Origin: Nocardioides mesophilus
GTDB taxonomy: Bacteria > Actinomycetota > Actinomycetes > Propionibacteriales > Nocardioidaceae
Direction: 5' to 3'
Assembly (NCBI RefSeq): GCF_014395785.1
Contig: NZ_CP060713.1
Span: forward strand, 1,206,501 to 1,270,500
Length of the DNA: 64,000 nucleotides
The notes under the pieces: model-generated
The model's database searches: none
What the model saw: only the letters and a program-made list of their open reading frames with translations
Told to the model about the DNA's origin: nothing
Shown: positions 42,297 through 51,900 of the stretch, piece by piece
Layout of the letters: each line of letters starts with the position of its first letter
Position numbering within the stretch: position 1 is the first letter of the stretch
Position numbers and translations under genes: made by a program

Positions 42297-44015
42297 CTAG
42301 ACGATCGGGAGGAGGAGTCGGCTGGGCCGTGCTGCGTCGTGGAAGACACGCTGCTCGGCCGTGACGAAGTCGGCGATGGTCGCCGTGGCTGGGTCGACCA
42401 TCGATTGCGGGTTGCGATCGAAGCGGGGAAAGTTGGAGCTGGCAACCTGGAGCCGGATCCGGTGACCTGCCCCGAAGGTGTGGCTGATGCTCCCCAGGGT
42501 GATCGTGAAGAGCTCAGGAGCTCCTGGCGTGAGCGGGGCAGGCCGGGCGCCCGCCCGGTAGCGGGAACGCAGGATGCCATCGATGATGCCGACGCTGACA
42601 CCGTCGGCGTCCACGTCCGTCAGCCGCCCGGTCCAGTCGCAGTCGACTGCCGACGACGACGCCCACAGCTCGAGCACGACCGGACCGGTGACCGTGCAGG
42701 GTTCGGTGAGCAGCTCGCTGGTGTAGATGAGCACGTCATCGCGATTCTCAACCGATGTCTGGTCCTTGTGGCCGGAGTTGCGTGCCACCAGCAGGCCGGG
42801 GAGGAAGGTCGCGCCACCGATCGTCGGGACAGGGTCGAGCGGGTCCGACACGAAGGCACGCGGCGCCGCCTCACCGACGGGCGGGTCGTAGGTGAGTGTC
42901 GACGGCCCGGCGTCGCCGGAGCCGAGGTAGAGCGGTGTCTCGACGACGCCCGGCAGCGGCCAGTCCTCGGCCTCGTGCCAGTCGTTGGTGCCGGTGGTGA
43001 AGTACGTGACTCGCGGCATCTCGGGCCTGCGTCCCGCCACCGCGGCCGAGAAGAACTCCAGCTGGCGACCGGTCAGGTCCAGGACCGCCGAGTGAGCGGC
43101 ATAGCCGAGCCAGGCGTCGCCCTGCCAGTCGCTCATGTTGCCGTGCGACCAGGGACCGACGATCAGGTACTGACCGTCCCGCGCGTCACTGGTCGCACTG
43201 CCGGTGCGCATCCCGACGTAATTGTTCAGGGATCCCTCGAGGAACAGGTCGTTCCAGCCGGCGATGTGCAGGGCGGGCACCTCCATGTCCCCGTATCGGC
43301 GGGACGGGTTCATCTCCTCCCAGTAATCGTCACGGGTCGGGTGCGCCAGCCAGTCGTCGGCGTACGGCGCCAGTTGCTTCAGGTGCCCGCTGCGCACGGG
43401 GAGGATCTCCATCGCCTTGGCCGGATCGGACAGCAGCTGGGCGAGCAGCTGCACCCCGCGGTCGGTCCCGTCGAGCTCGCGTCGGACCACGTCTGATGGG
43501 GCGAGGGACTCCATGATCCACAGGAGGATGAAGCCGAGCTGGAGTGCGCCAGACCGGTACGTCCAGTTCTCGTAGTAGTCGCCGGTCGTCACCTGGGGAG
43601 CCATGGCCACCAGGCCGGCCGGGCGCTCCTGCGCCAGCAACATCTGGGTGGCACCGATGTAGGACGCCCCGTAGGTACACACCTGCCCGTTGCTGAAGTC
43701 CTGGTCCCGCACCCAGCTGACCGCCGCGGCGCCGTCTGCCGCCTCGTGCGCGAACGGTTCGAAGTCGCCTTCTGAGGTGAACCGTCCCCTGGTGTCCTGA
43801 ACGACGACCGCGAAGCCGAGGTCGAGCGCCCTCACGATCTCCATGCCGACGGCGCTCTGGGTCATGAATGAGGACGACTTGTCATAGGGCAGCCGCTGGA
43901 GCAGCGTCGGGAAAGGCCCTTCGCCGGCCGGGATCCAGATGTCGGCCCGCAGGATCTCCCCCGACGGCAGCCGCATCTCGGCGTTTCGGCGCAGCGTGAG
44001 CTCCGTGGCCGCCAT
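42297..44015 (-). CDS. CocE/NonD-type alpha/beta hydrolase (X-Pro dipeptidyl-peptidase family)
   Basis: The 572-residue protein has the S15/CocE layout. The nucleophile elbow is VCTYGASYIGATQ (Ser118); AGWNDLFLEGSL supplies the Asp region and IVGPWSHGNMSDW the His region. A C-terminal jelly-roll lies within CTVTGPVVLELWASSSAVDCDWTGRLTDVDADG...SHTFGAGHRIRLQVASSNFPRFDRNP. No signal peptide is evident, so it acts in the cytoplasm. In a rhamnose operon it may remove acyl groups from imported rhamnosides. Coupling: TGATG overlap with the permease gene; ATG 44015, alternative GTG 44018. Confidence 0.88.
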   Translation of the reverse strand: MAATELTLRRNAEMRLPSGEILRADIWIPAGEGPFPTLLQRLPYDKSSSFMTQSAVGMEIVRALDLGFAVVVQDTRGRFTSEGDFEPFAHEAADGAAAVSWVRDQDFSNGQVCTYGASYIGATQMLLAQERPAGLVAMAPQVTTGDYYENWTYRSGALQLGFILLWIMESLAPSDVVRRELDGTDRGVQLLAQLLSDPAKAMEILPVRSGHLKQLAPYADDWLAHPTRDDYWEEMNPSRRYGDMEVPALHIAGWNDLFLEGSLNNYVGMRTGSATSDARDGQYLIVGPWSHGNMSDWQGDAWLGYAAHSAVLDLTGRQLEFFSAAVAGRRPEMPRVTYFTTGTNDWHEAEDWPLPGVVETPLYLGSGDAGPSTLTYDPPVGEAAPRAFVSDPLDPVPTIGGATFLPGLLVARNSGHKDQTSVENRDDVLIYTSELLTEPCTVTGPVVLELWASSSAVDCDWTGRLTDVDADGVSVGIIDGILRSRYRAGARPAPLTPGAPELFTITLGSISHTFGAGHRIRLQVASSNFPRFDRNPQSMVDPATATIADFVTAEQRVFHDAARPSRLLLPIV

Positions 44016-45033
44016 CACGCCTCCCTGACGAAGGTCTGGCGAAGCCGGTCGAAGGACACCGCCAGGATCAGCAGGGCGCCGGTCGCCACCTGCTGCCAGG
44101 AGGAGTCCACGTTGAGCAGAGTCAGGCCGTTGCTCAGCACCCCGACGATCAGCAGCCCCAGGACCGTTCCGAAGACCCCGCCGGTCCCCCCTGGAGGCTG
44201 GTGCCGCCGAGGATCACGGCGGTGATCGCTGCGAGCTCCAGCCCCGTACCGGTGGTTCCCGAGGTGGAGCCGACCAAGGACGCGTTCATGAGGCCCGCCA
44301 GTCCCATGCAGAGTCCCGAGACGACGAAGGCTGCGAACAGGTTGCGCCTGACCTTGAGCCCGACGAGCCGCGAGGCCAAGAGGTTCGATCCGATCGCGTA
44401 CATCGAGCGTCCGTACACAGTGAAGGTGAGAACCACGGCGAAGAGCACCGTCACGGCGACGAAGACCAGGACGGTGACGGGGATGTCGAAGGCGGGTCGC
44501 TTGATCCCCCAGGAGAAACCGTCGATCGCGATGTTCTGGCCGCCGCCGATCGCCAGCGTCAGACCCCGGAAGATTGCCATCGCCCCGAGCGTCGTGATGA
44601 GCGCGTTGACCCCCACGACCGTGACGAAGAAGCCGTTCACAGCACCGATGCCGATCCCGGCCAGAACCGCGATGACCAGTGCGGTCGTGACGCCGACGTC
44701 CGGTGCCAGAGTCGCGAGGACGACCCCCACGAACGCGATCCCGCTGCCGACCGACAGGTCGAACTGGCCAGCCACCAGCAGCAGGGTCATGCCGCATGAC
44801 AGCACGCCCACCACTGACATTGCGGTCAGGATGTTGGTCCAGTTGCTCCAGTTGAAGAAGTAGGGCGACCGCAGCGCGAAGAAGATGACTTCCAGGAGCA
44901 GGAACGCCAGCAGGGCCGCGCTGTTGGGGACGGAGAGCCGTCTGCCACCGCGGGTCTCGGCTGTCGGTGGCGAGTTCGGCGCCGCCATCTCGGCTCCGGT
45001 CGGGCCGAGGGTCTTCAGCTGGGGGTCAGACAT
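44015..45033 (-). pseudogene. CUT2 sugar ABC transporter permease, interrupted by a -1 frameshift
   Basis: The reading frame from ATG 45033 encodes an RbsC-like permease (SVVGVLSCGMTLLLVAGQFDLSVGSGIAFVGVVLATLAPDVG; NGFFVTVVGVNALITTLGAMAIFRGLTLAIGGG; YGRSMYAIGSNLLASRLVGLKVRR; GLELAAITAVILGGTSLQGG). At the G6 tract near 44186-44191 the frame is lost. Protein sequence resumes in another frame as TGGVFGTVLGLLIVGVLSNGLTLLNVDSSWQQVATGALLILAVSFDRLRQTFVREA to the stop at 44015. One additional G restores a full-length protein of about 339 residues. This may be a real mutation, a slippage site or a consensus error. Confidence 0.85.
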
Positions 45034-46542
45034 GACTGGTTCCTCCTGACAGCGACGCGCCGCCCGCGGAGCGGGTGAGCGCATCGACCGTGATCGCGTC
45101 ACCCGTGTGCCGGGCGACGACCTCTCCTCTGACCATGACCAGGGCTTCGTCTGCCATCGCCACGACGTCCTCGTAGTCCGAGGTCGCCACGAGGACGGCG
45201 CTGCCCCGGTCAGCCAGTTCGCGGACGGACTGGTAGATCTCCTGGCGGGCTCCCACATCGACGCCTCTGGTCGGCTCGGCGAGCACCAGGACGCGAGAGC
45301 CGCACTCGAGCCATCGCCCGAGAAGCACCTTCTGCTGGTTGCCGCCCGAGAGCGTCCCGATCGGCTGACGGGGGTCGTTTCTCGACCGCACGCTCAGGAC
45401 GTCGTGCCAACGTCGGTATGCCGCCGCCTCCAGTCCGCGGGTGACGCCGACGCCGGCCTTGCCGAGCCGTCTCCAGCTCGGCGCGGACACGTTCTCGGCC
45501 AATGACCGTCCGGTCAGGATTGCCTGGCTCTTGCGGTCGGGAGGCAGGAAGCCGATACCGCGGCCGATCGCGTCCGACGGGTCCTTGAGCCGCACCGGCG
45601 TGCCGTCGACCAACAGTTCCCCGGAACTGAGACGCCCGACCCCGAAGATGACCTCCGCGACCTCCGGAACGCCTGACCCGATTTTGCCGTAGAGGCCGAC
45701 GACCTGCCCCGGACGGACCGCGAAGCTGACGTTGTGCAGGTATGCCGAGCTCGCGGCTCGCAGCTCGACACCCATCCGGTCGTCGAGACCCCCCTGGCCG
45801 GACCGCCCATATCGCTTGCCCACGATGCTCCGCCCACCATGGCCTCGACGACGCTGGTGGTGTCCACCTCTGCCGTCGCGGCGTTCATGGAGACGACGCC
45901 GTCACGAAGGACGCAGATGCGTCCGGCGATCTGGAAGACCTCGTCCAGTCGGTGAGTGATGTAGACCACCGCGACGGACCGTTCGCGGAGACGTTCGATG
46001 AGGCGGAACAACCGTTGCGCCTCGGTGTCTGAGAGGGCTGCGGTGGGCTCGTCGAAGATGATGCATCGGTTGTCCCCGGCCAAAGCCCGGGCGATCTCGA
46101 TGATCTGACGCTCCCCCAGACGCAGTCCACCCACCGGCTGGTCAAGTGGGATGTCGGCGCCGAGCTCGGCAAGCAGCTCCTCGGCCCGTCGACGCATGGC
46201 CCGCCGGCTGACCAGGCCGCCTCGGCTGGGCCAGTTCCCCAACGAGATGTTCTCGGCCACGCTCAGGTCGGGAGCGTCGCTGATCTCCTGTGAGATCAGC
46301 CGGATGCCCCAAGCCCGCGACGCGGCGATACTTCCGAACCGCTCCTCGTGCCCGTCGATGCGAAGCTGTCCGGAGTCCGGGTTCTGGTCGCCGGCGAGGA
46401 TTCGCACCAGCGTGGATTTGCCGGCGCCGTTCTCCCCGAGGAGAGCGAGGACCTCCCCTGCCTGGACGTCGAGATCGACGCCATGCAGGACTTCCACAGG
46501 ACCGAAGGACTTCCGCACGTCGCGGACACTGAGGAACGGCAT
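45026..46542 (-). pseudogene. CUT2 sugar ABC transporter ATPase (RbsA-like), interrupted by a -1 frameshift
   Basis: The first nucleotide-binding domain reads from ATG 46542 (Walker A LLGENGAGKSTLVRIL; signature LRLGERQIIEIARAL; Walker B CIIFDEPTAALSD). The second lies in another frame (VVGLYGKIGSGVPEVAEVIFG; TLSGGNQQKVLLGRWLE; VLVLAEPTRGVDVGARQEIY) and ends at 45026. The frames meet at CCAGGGGGG near 45788-45793, in the linker after VVEAMVGG. Adding one G joins them into about 505 residues, the normal RbsA length. The same CCAG6 context breaks the permease gene. Confidence 0.87.
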
Positions 46543-46550
46543 CGGACGCC

Positions 46551-47639
46551 TCAGCAGCTGTAGTCGGGGTAGAAGTCGGTGACCGTGTCGGCTGTGACGA
46601 ACTCGTGCGGGACTAGCAACTCGCTCGGGATCTGCTCACCCTTGATCGCCTTGATCAGGTAGGGAACCAGCAGCTCCCCGTAGTGCTCGGGGAAGTAGGC
46701 GACGCTGCCCAACCAGTGCGGAGCGTCGTAGATGACGCAGTTGTCGGGGTTGAGGTTCTGCACCCCGAGGTACAGGTCATCCTCGCGACCCTGGGTGCGG
46801 GCCGCCGCCAGCGCGCCGATGATGACGTCTTCGTTGATGCCGACGACGATCACCTTCTTGGCCCCGGGGAGTGCTGTGAGCGTGTCGGTCATCTGCTTCT
46901 GCGCCACGTCGGTCTGGCCGCCGGCCCCGGTGTCGACCTGGCGAAGGTCGTGGACCTTGCCACAGACGCTCTCGAAGCCCTTGCGGATCCCGCCCATCCG
47001 GAGCTCGTTGACCTCGCCTACTGCCTCGGACTCCAACGACACGAAAGCGTCGTAGTCACAGTTCTCCTTCTCGAAGAAGTACTTGCCGACGTTGTAGCCG
47101 ATCAGCTCGCCGGCGTACTCGTTGGCAGCGCCCACGAAGGCGGTCTGGCACGGATCCTGCGTGATGTCGACCGCCATCACGGGCACGTCGGGGCCGGCCG
47201 CACAGATCCGCGGCGCAGCGTTCGTGTCGGCCTGGAAGGTGATGAGACCGTCTGCTCCCTGGACCTTGAACTGCTTGGCGCAGTCCAGAGCCCGGGCCGC
47301 GTCGCCCTTCGAGTCGCAAGTGATCAGCTCAGCGCCCGAGTTCGCGATCTGCTCCTCGACGCTCTTCTGGACCGCCTGCACGAAACCGACCGAGAGGTCG
47401 AGCTCGGTGATGCCGATCTTCAAACCCTCCCCGCTGCCTGCCTTCGCGTCCTCGAACGGGACGACCCCGGTCGGCGGCGTGGGCGGCTTGGCCTCAGCAC
47501 CTTGGCCACCCTGGCCAGCTTGGCCGCCCGCTGCCGCTCCCGCGTCAGAGGCCTCGGAGCTACCACATCCCCCGAGGACAGCTACGAGCGCGCATGCGGT
47601 GAGCAATGAGCCCGCGCGCTTCAGTTTGACGATGGTCAT
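46551..47639 (-). CDS. Sugar ABC transporter substrate-binding lipoprotein (putative rhamnose)
   Basis: The 362-residue protein has a lipoprotein signal with lipobox VLGGC (Cys25), a Gly/Gln/Ala-rich linker and a periplasmic-binding-protein type 1 domain (KIGITELDLSVGFVQAVQKSVEEQI; QGADGLITFQADTNAA; VPVMAVDITQDPCQTAFVGAANEYAGELIGYNVGKYFF; KKVIVVGINEDVIIGALAAARTQGR). It is the first gene of the rhamnose operon. ATG 47639 is chosen because GAGGAG sits 5-6 nt upstream. A LacI-type palindrome lies 14 bp before the start. Confidence 0.9.
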   Translation of the reverse strand: MTIVKLKRAGSLLTACALVAVLGGCGSSEASDAGAAAGGQAGQGGQGAEAKPPTPPTGVVPFEDAKAGSGEGLKIGITELDLSVGFVQAVQKSVEEQIANSGAELITCDSKGDAARALDCAKQFKVQGADGLITFQADTNAAPRICAAGPDVPVMAVDITQDPCQTAFVGAANEYAGELIGYNVGKYFFEKENCDYDAFVSLESEAVGEVNELRMGGIRKGFESVCGKVHDLRQVDTGAGGQTDVAQKQMTDTLTALPGAKKVIVVGINEDVIIGALAAARTQGREDDLYLGVQNLNPDNCVIYDAPHWLGSVAYFPEHYGELLVPYLIKAIKGEQIPSELLVPHEFVTADTVTDFYPDYSC

Positions 47640-47652
47640 GACCACTCCTCGA

Positions 47653-47664
47653 TGAAACGTTTCA
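47653..47664. promoter_or_regulatory. LacI-type operator O1 of the rhamnose operon
   Basis: TGAAACGTTTCA is a perfect 12-bp palindrome with the central CG typical of LacI-family operators. It lies between the RBS of the binding-protein gene and its expected promoter. Related sites occur at 47813-47824 and 52894-52905. Confidence 0.8.
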
Positions 47665-47812
47665 GTAGGTGAGCGAACGATATGGCCAGCGTCACATCCT
47701 CGTCAAGCATCGAGGCCGCTTCCGCGACAAAATATCTGCGCCACGCCCCACGCGTCTTTCCCGGCAGTGCTGGTCCGCGACCCGCCGCATCGTCGTATGG
47801 TGGTGGCTGAGT

Positions 47813-47824
47813 AGTCACGTTTCA
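47813..47824. promoter_or_regulatory. LacI-type operator O2 in front of lacI-type gene
   Basis: AGTCACGTTTCA keeps the right half ACGTTTCA of O1 and is degenerate on the left. It lies 14 bp before the GTG of the regulator and would allow autoregulation and looping with O1 about 160 bp away. Confidence 0.55.
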
Positions 47825-47838
47825 AAGGAGCAGTTCAC

Positions 47839-48903
47839 GTGCCGCAACGTGTCAGCGACGAGCCGCCGCCCCACCGCGTGGTTGGCGCGCCCCGGACCGC
47901 CGGCGTCAAGGAAGTAGCGGCGCACGCAGGTGTCTCGCTCGGCACGGTGTCCAACGTGCTCAACCGGCCGGAACGAGTGAGCAGCCGGACCCGGGCTCGG
48001 GTAGAGGCAGCCATGAGCGAGCTCGGCTTCATGCGCAACGAGTCGGCCCGGCAGCTGCGAGCCGGGAGCAGCCGAACTCTCGGTTACGTGATGCTCGACG
48101 CGACCAACCCGTTCTTCACCGACGTGGCACAGGGAATCGAGGAGGCTGCGGACGAGGCCGATCTGTCGTTGTTCATCTGCAACAGTGACAACCGGTCTGA
48201 GCGCGAGCGCACCTACCTGGACCGTCTGCAGCAACAGCGGGTGCAGGGCATCTTGATCACCCCCGTTGACCCGGACGCCGCGATCCTCGACGAAGTGTCG
48301 GCCCGCGGAACCCACATCGTGATCGTCGACCGGACCCGGCACAACGAGACGCACTGCTCAGTCGCTGTCGATGACGTCCTCGGTGGTGAGCTGGCGATCG
48401 AGCACCTCATCGAACTGGGGCATCGCCAGATCGCCTTCGTCGGTGGACCGGACACGGTAGGGCAGGTCCTGGACCGGCGGCTCGGAGCGAAGAACGCCCT
48501 CGTCCGCGCCGGCCTCGGGGAGTCGAACCTCACGGTGGTGCCCACCTTCGCCATGACCGCCGCCGAAGGACGCGGTGCCGGTGAACGCATCGCCGGCCTG
48601 CCCGCTGCAGCCCGACCGACTGCCGCCTTCTGCGCCAACGACCTGCTGGCCTTCGGGCTGCTCCAGCAGTGCGTCACCCTCGGGATGCGCGTTCCCGAAG
48701 ACTTGGCGATTGTGGGCTACGACGACATCGAGTTCGCCTCCGCCGCGGCTGTGCCCCTGACGTCGGTTCGTCAGCCTCGGCGTCAACTCGGCAGAACCGC
48801 AGCGGAAATGCTGCTGGACGAGGCGAGCCCGGGGCACGAGCACCGCCAAGTGCTCTTCACCCCGGAACTCGTCGTCCGCGCCTCCACCCGCCACTCGGGC
48901 TGA
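47839..48903 (+). CDS. LacI-family transcriptional regulator (putative rhamnose regulator)
   Basis: The 354-residue repressor has an N-terminal LacI helix-turn-helix and hinge (GVKEVAAHAGVSLGTVSNVLNRPERVSSRTRARVEAAMSELGFMRNESARQLRAG, about residues 22-76) and a sugar-binding core (LGYVMLDATNPFFTDVAQGIEEAADEADLSLFICNSDN; ELGHRQIAFVGGPD; AFCANDLLAFGLLQQC; VPEDLAIVGYDDIEFA). AAGGAG precedes the GTG at 47839 by 7 nt. It is divergent from the rhamnose operon and convergent with the large secreted protein, both of which carry operator-like palindromes. Confidence 0.92.
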   Translation: MPQRVSDEPPPHRVVGAPRTAGVKEVAAHAGVSLGTVSNVLNRPERVSSRTRARVEAAMSELGFMRNESARQLRAGSSRTLGYVMLDATNPFFTDVAQGIEEAADEADLSLFICNSDNRSERERTYLDRLQQQRVQGILITPVDPDAAILDEVSARGTHIVIVDRTRHNETHCSVAVDDVLGGELAIEHLIELGHRQIAFVGGPDTVGQVLDRRLGAKNALVRAGLGESNLTVVPTFAMTAAEGRGAGERIAGLPAAARPTAAFCANDLLAFGLLQQCVTLGMRVPEDLAIVGYDDIEFASAAAVPLTSVRQPRRQLGRTAAEMLLDEASPGHEHRQVLFTPELVVRASTRHSG

Positions 48904-48909
48904 GCCGAT

Positions 48910-51900
48910 CTACCTACCGAGAACCTCCAGCTCGGCGACCTGCACCCCTCGGGGGTCCCATCCAGCGGTCACGCTCAGCCGCACGTACCGGGCCGTCGCA
49001 CTGACATCGAGGGAGTCGCTCGTGGCCAACCGGGGACGGCTGCGGTTCCCCAGCGTTGTCCAACCACCTGCGCCGTCATCCACCTGCCACGCGAACTCGG
49101 ACGGGCCGTAGTCGTTGGTCGAGTTGATTCGTGGCACCATCCGTAGCTGGGAGAGCTCCACGGTGCGACCCAGGTCGACGATCACCCATTGGGGGGACGT
49201 AGGCGTGGCAGGCGCCCCGCTGACCCAGAAGGTAGCTGCGATCCCGTCCACCGCGTTTGTGGCCGGATAGAGAGCCTGGCTCGATGAAGCAGTGGCGACG
49301 GCCCCCACGGCCACGTTGGTCGGCGGCACCTGGTCGCTGATGCTGACTTCGGCCACCTGCACCGACCGGCTCGGCGAGATGCGGTCGTAGGCCGAGGTGA
49401 TGCGCAGCCTGAGAGCATCCACCTGGCTGAGCGGAACCGCGTGCTCCTCCGTGGCATTGGCCTGCGACACGTCGCGGGCAAGAGTCACCCACTCACCTTC
49501 AACCCGCCCTTCGATGTCCATGGTCTTGGGTCCGAAGCCGAGGCGAGGCTGGACCGTGACCGATCCGACTTGGACAGTTGCACCAAGCTCCAGGGTCAGG
49601 AGCTCGGGGTCCGCCGCCGTAGGACCGTCACCGGCAACCCAACCGTTGCTCACCCAGAACGTCGACCCGTCACCGTCGTTGGCGTTGGCCGGCAGGTAGT
49701 CCTCCGTCTGGGTGCTGGAGGCAGTCATCCGCGGGAACCCGGTGCCGAACCGATTCAGTGCCATCTGAGGAGACGCGAAGAAGTCGACCGTCGCCACCCC
49801 GTCGGGCAGGGTCTCCTCCGTCGCGGTCACCCTGACCTCCATCCTGTGCAGGCCGTCGGTCACTCCGGCCCGAACCAGGTCGGTCGACAACTCGGTTTCA
49901 CCGTGAGCGGGCACCGAGACGACGGCTCCCTTGCTGGTGGCATCCACCCCCTCAGGGATGTCGAACGTCACGTCGGCGACAACAGGGCGGGACAGTCTGT
50001 TCTGCACCGTCGCCCGGACCGACCGCTCGATCGACCCACCCAAGGAGACCTGGCGCGGCGAAACGGCCACGACCAGAGGATCGAGGACGCTCACCCTGGT
50101 GGAGTCGCTGAGTGTCAACGTCCCCGGACCGATCTTGACCGACGCCCGGGCGACAACAGTTCCGTCCTCGGACGTGGGGTCTGCGTGCAGTTCGACCGAG
50201 GCGACGAGCTCGTCCCCCGCCTTGAACGTGTCGGTGGTGGCCGTGACCGGACCGGCCGCGAGGTCGCTGGTCACGGTCAGCTTCGCGGGCGCCGCCGTCC
50301 GCTCACCGAGCTGACGCGTCAGCCGGACCGGCACCATGGTCGGGGTCTCACCCCGCACCAGCGAGACGTCCTCGGGGACGTGGAGCGAGATGCCGACCAG
50401 GCCCGCAGCCGCCCGGCTCAGGGGTGCGGTTGTCGGAGACGTTGCATCACGCAGCGCCACCATGATCTGGTCGAGTGACTCGCTTTCATCCCCTGCGGCG
50501 AGCGCCGTGATGGCTTGCCACACATGGTTGTCGACCTTGGGGTCGACGCCCAGCGCGTCGACCAGGTCGACCAGTGCGGGGCTACCGAAGAACGCTTGCG
50601 TCCCGGAGACGACGGCTACCGCCCGCTCCCCCGGGGCGATGCTGCCCTGTGCGACCTGGCCGCCGGCGAACGTCACCGTCACCTCGGCGACCTGGTCGCC
50701 CTCGTTGCTCAGCTTCACCACGTCGGCGCGGGGCGCCGAAGCGATCACGGGCGCAGTCGAGCTGGCCTTCGCCGGGGCCACCTGCGCACGGGCTTCCACG
50801 GCGCTCGCCGAGAGGTGCCAGGTGGACACCGAACCGTCAACGACGACACCAGAGGGGATCACCGGTCCGCCGGCCAGCTCGAGGTCGGTCTCGACCGGGC
50901 CGGCGAAGCGAGCGGCCAGCACCCCGACGCTGCCGTCCGGTGCCGTCGCCTGCACGGCTTGCCAGCCGTTCGGTGTCGCCGGCCGGCTGGTCGAGGCCGC
51001 CAACGCTGCCATGTCCGCGTCGGTCAGGTCAGGGGCCAACACCGCCGCACGACGGCCGTCACCTCCTGCGACCGAACCACTGATGCTGTCCAAGAAGTTC
51101 TCACCCGAGCGAATCCCCCTCTGGACGTCGATACCGGCTCCACCGCTGACCACCATGCCAAGCCGGCTGTCGATGTTGAACCACGGTACGTCGGACACCC
51201 CTGCGGGAAGCGGGCCGTCGGGGCCGCTGATCGGCCGGTCACCGGTCAGCCCGGCAATCCGTTCGAGCGTCACGGGGAACGTCCGTCCCTTACCGGCTTC
51301 CAGGACCGGCATCAGCCCGTTGGGCAGCGACCCAACAGCAAAACCCCGGCCTCCTACGATCTGGGCGACGGCGTACTTGTCCTCGTCGCATTCGCACGAC
51401 GCTGCGGTCACCGACGATGCCGGAGCGCCGATCAGGCTCCCGATCGCGTAGTTGACGAGCACAGGATCGGCGGGGTGCAGGGTCCCGTCGGGGATCAGGA
51501 GGCCCATGGGGCGGGCGCTGGTCCAGTTGATGCTGCGAAGAGTGCCGTCCTGACGATCCAATGCGAACTTGCTGGCCTCGTAGGTGTGGACACCCTCACG
51601 CGAGCCCTCGATCTTCGACATGCCAGCCGCGTCTGTCACCGCCGCGGGCCCGAGGTTCTGTCGCATCAGGTAGGCGTAAGACATCCGCTTGATCAAGACC
51701 GATTCGTAGCCAACGTCGGCTTGACCGATGATCGCGCCGTCGGACCGAGCATCTTGACGGGCCTTCACCGCAGCCAACGCACGACTGGCGTACTCGGTGG
51801 CGTCGGGGCGCTGGAACCAGGTGCCCATCAAGGCGAGGTAGCCCAGGTGCTGGTAGTCCTTGGCCACCCAGTCCTGGCCATGAGTCATCAGCAGGTCGCC

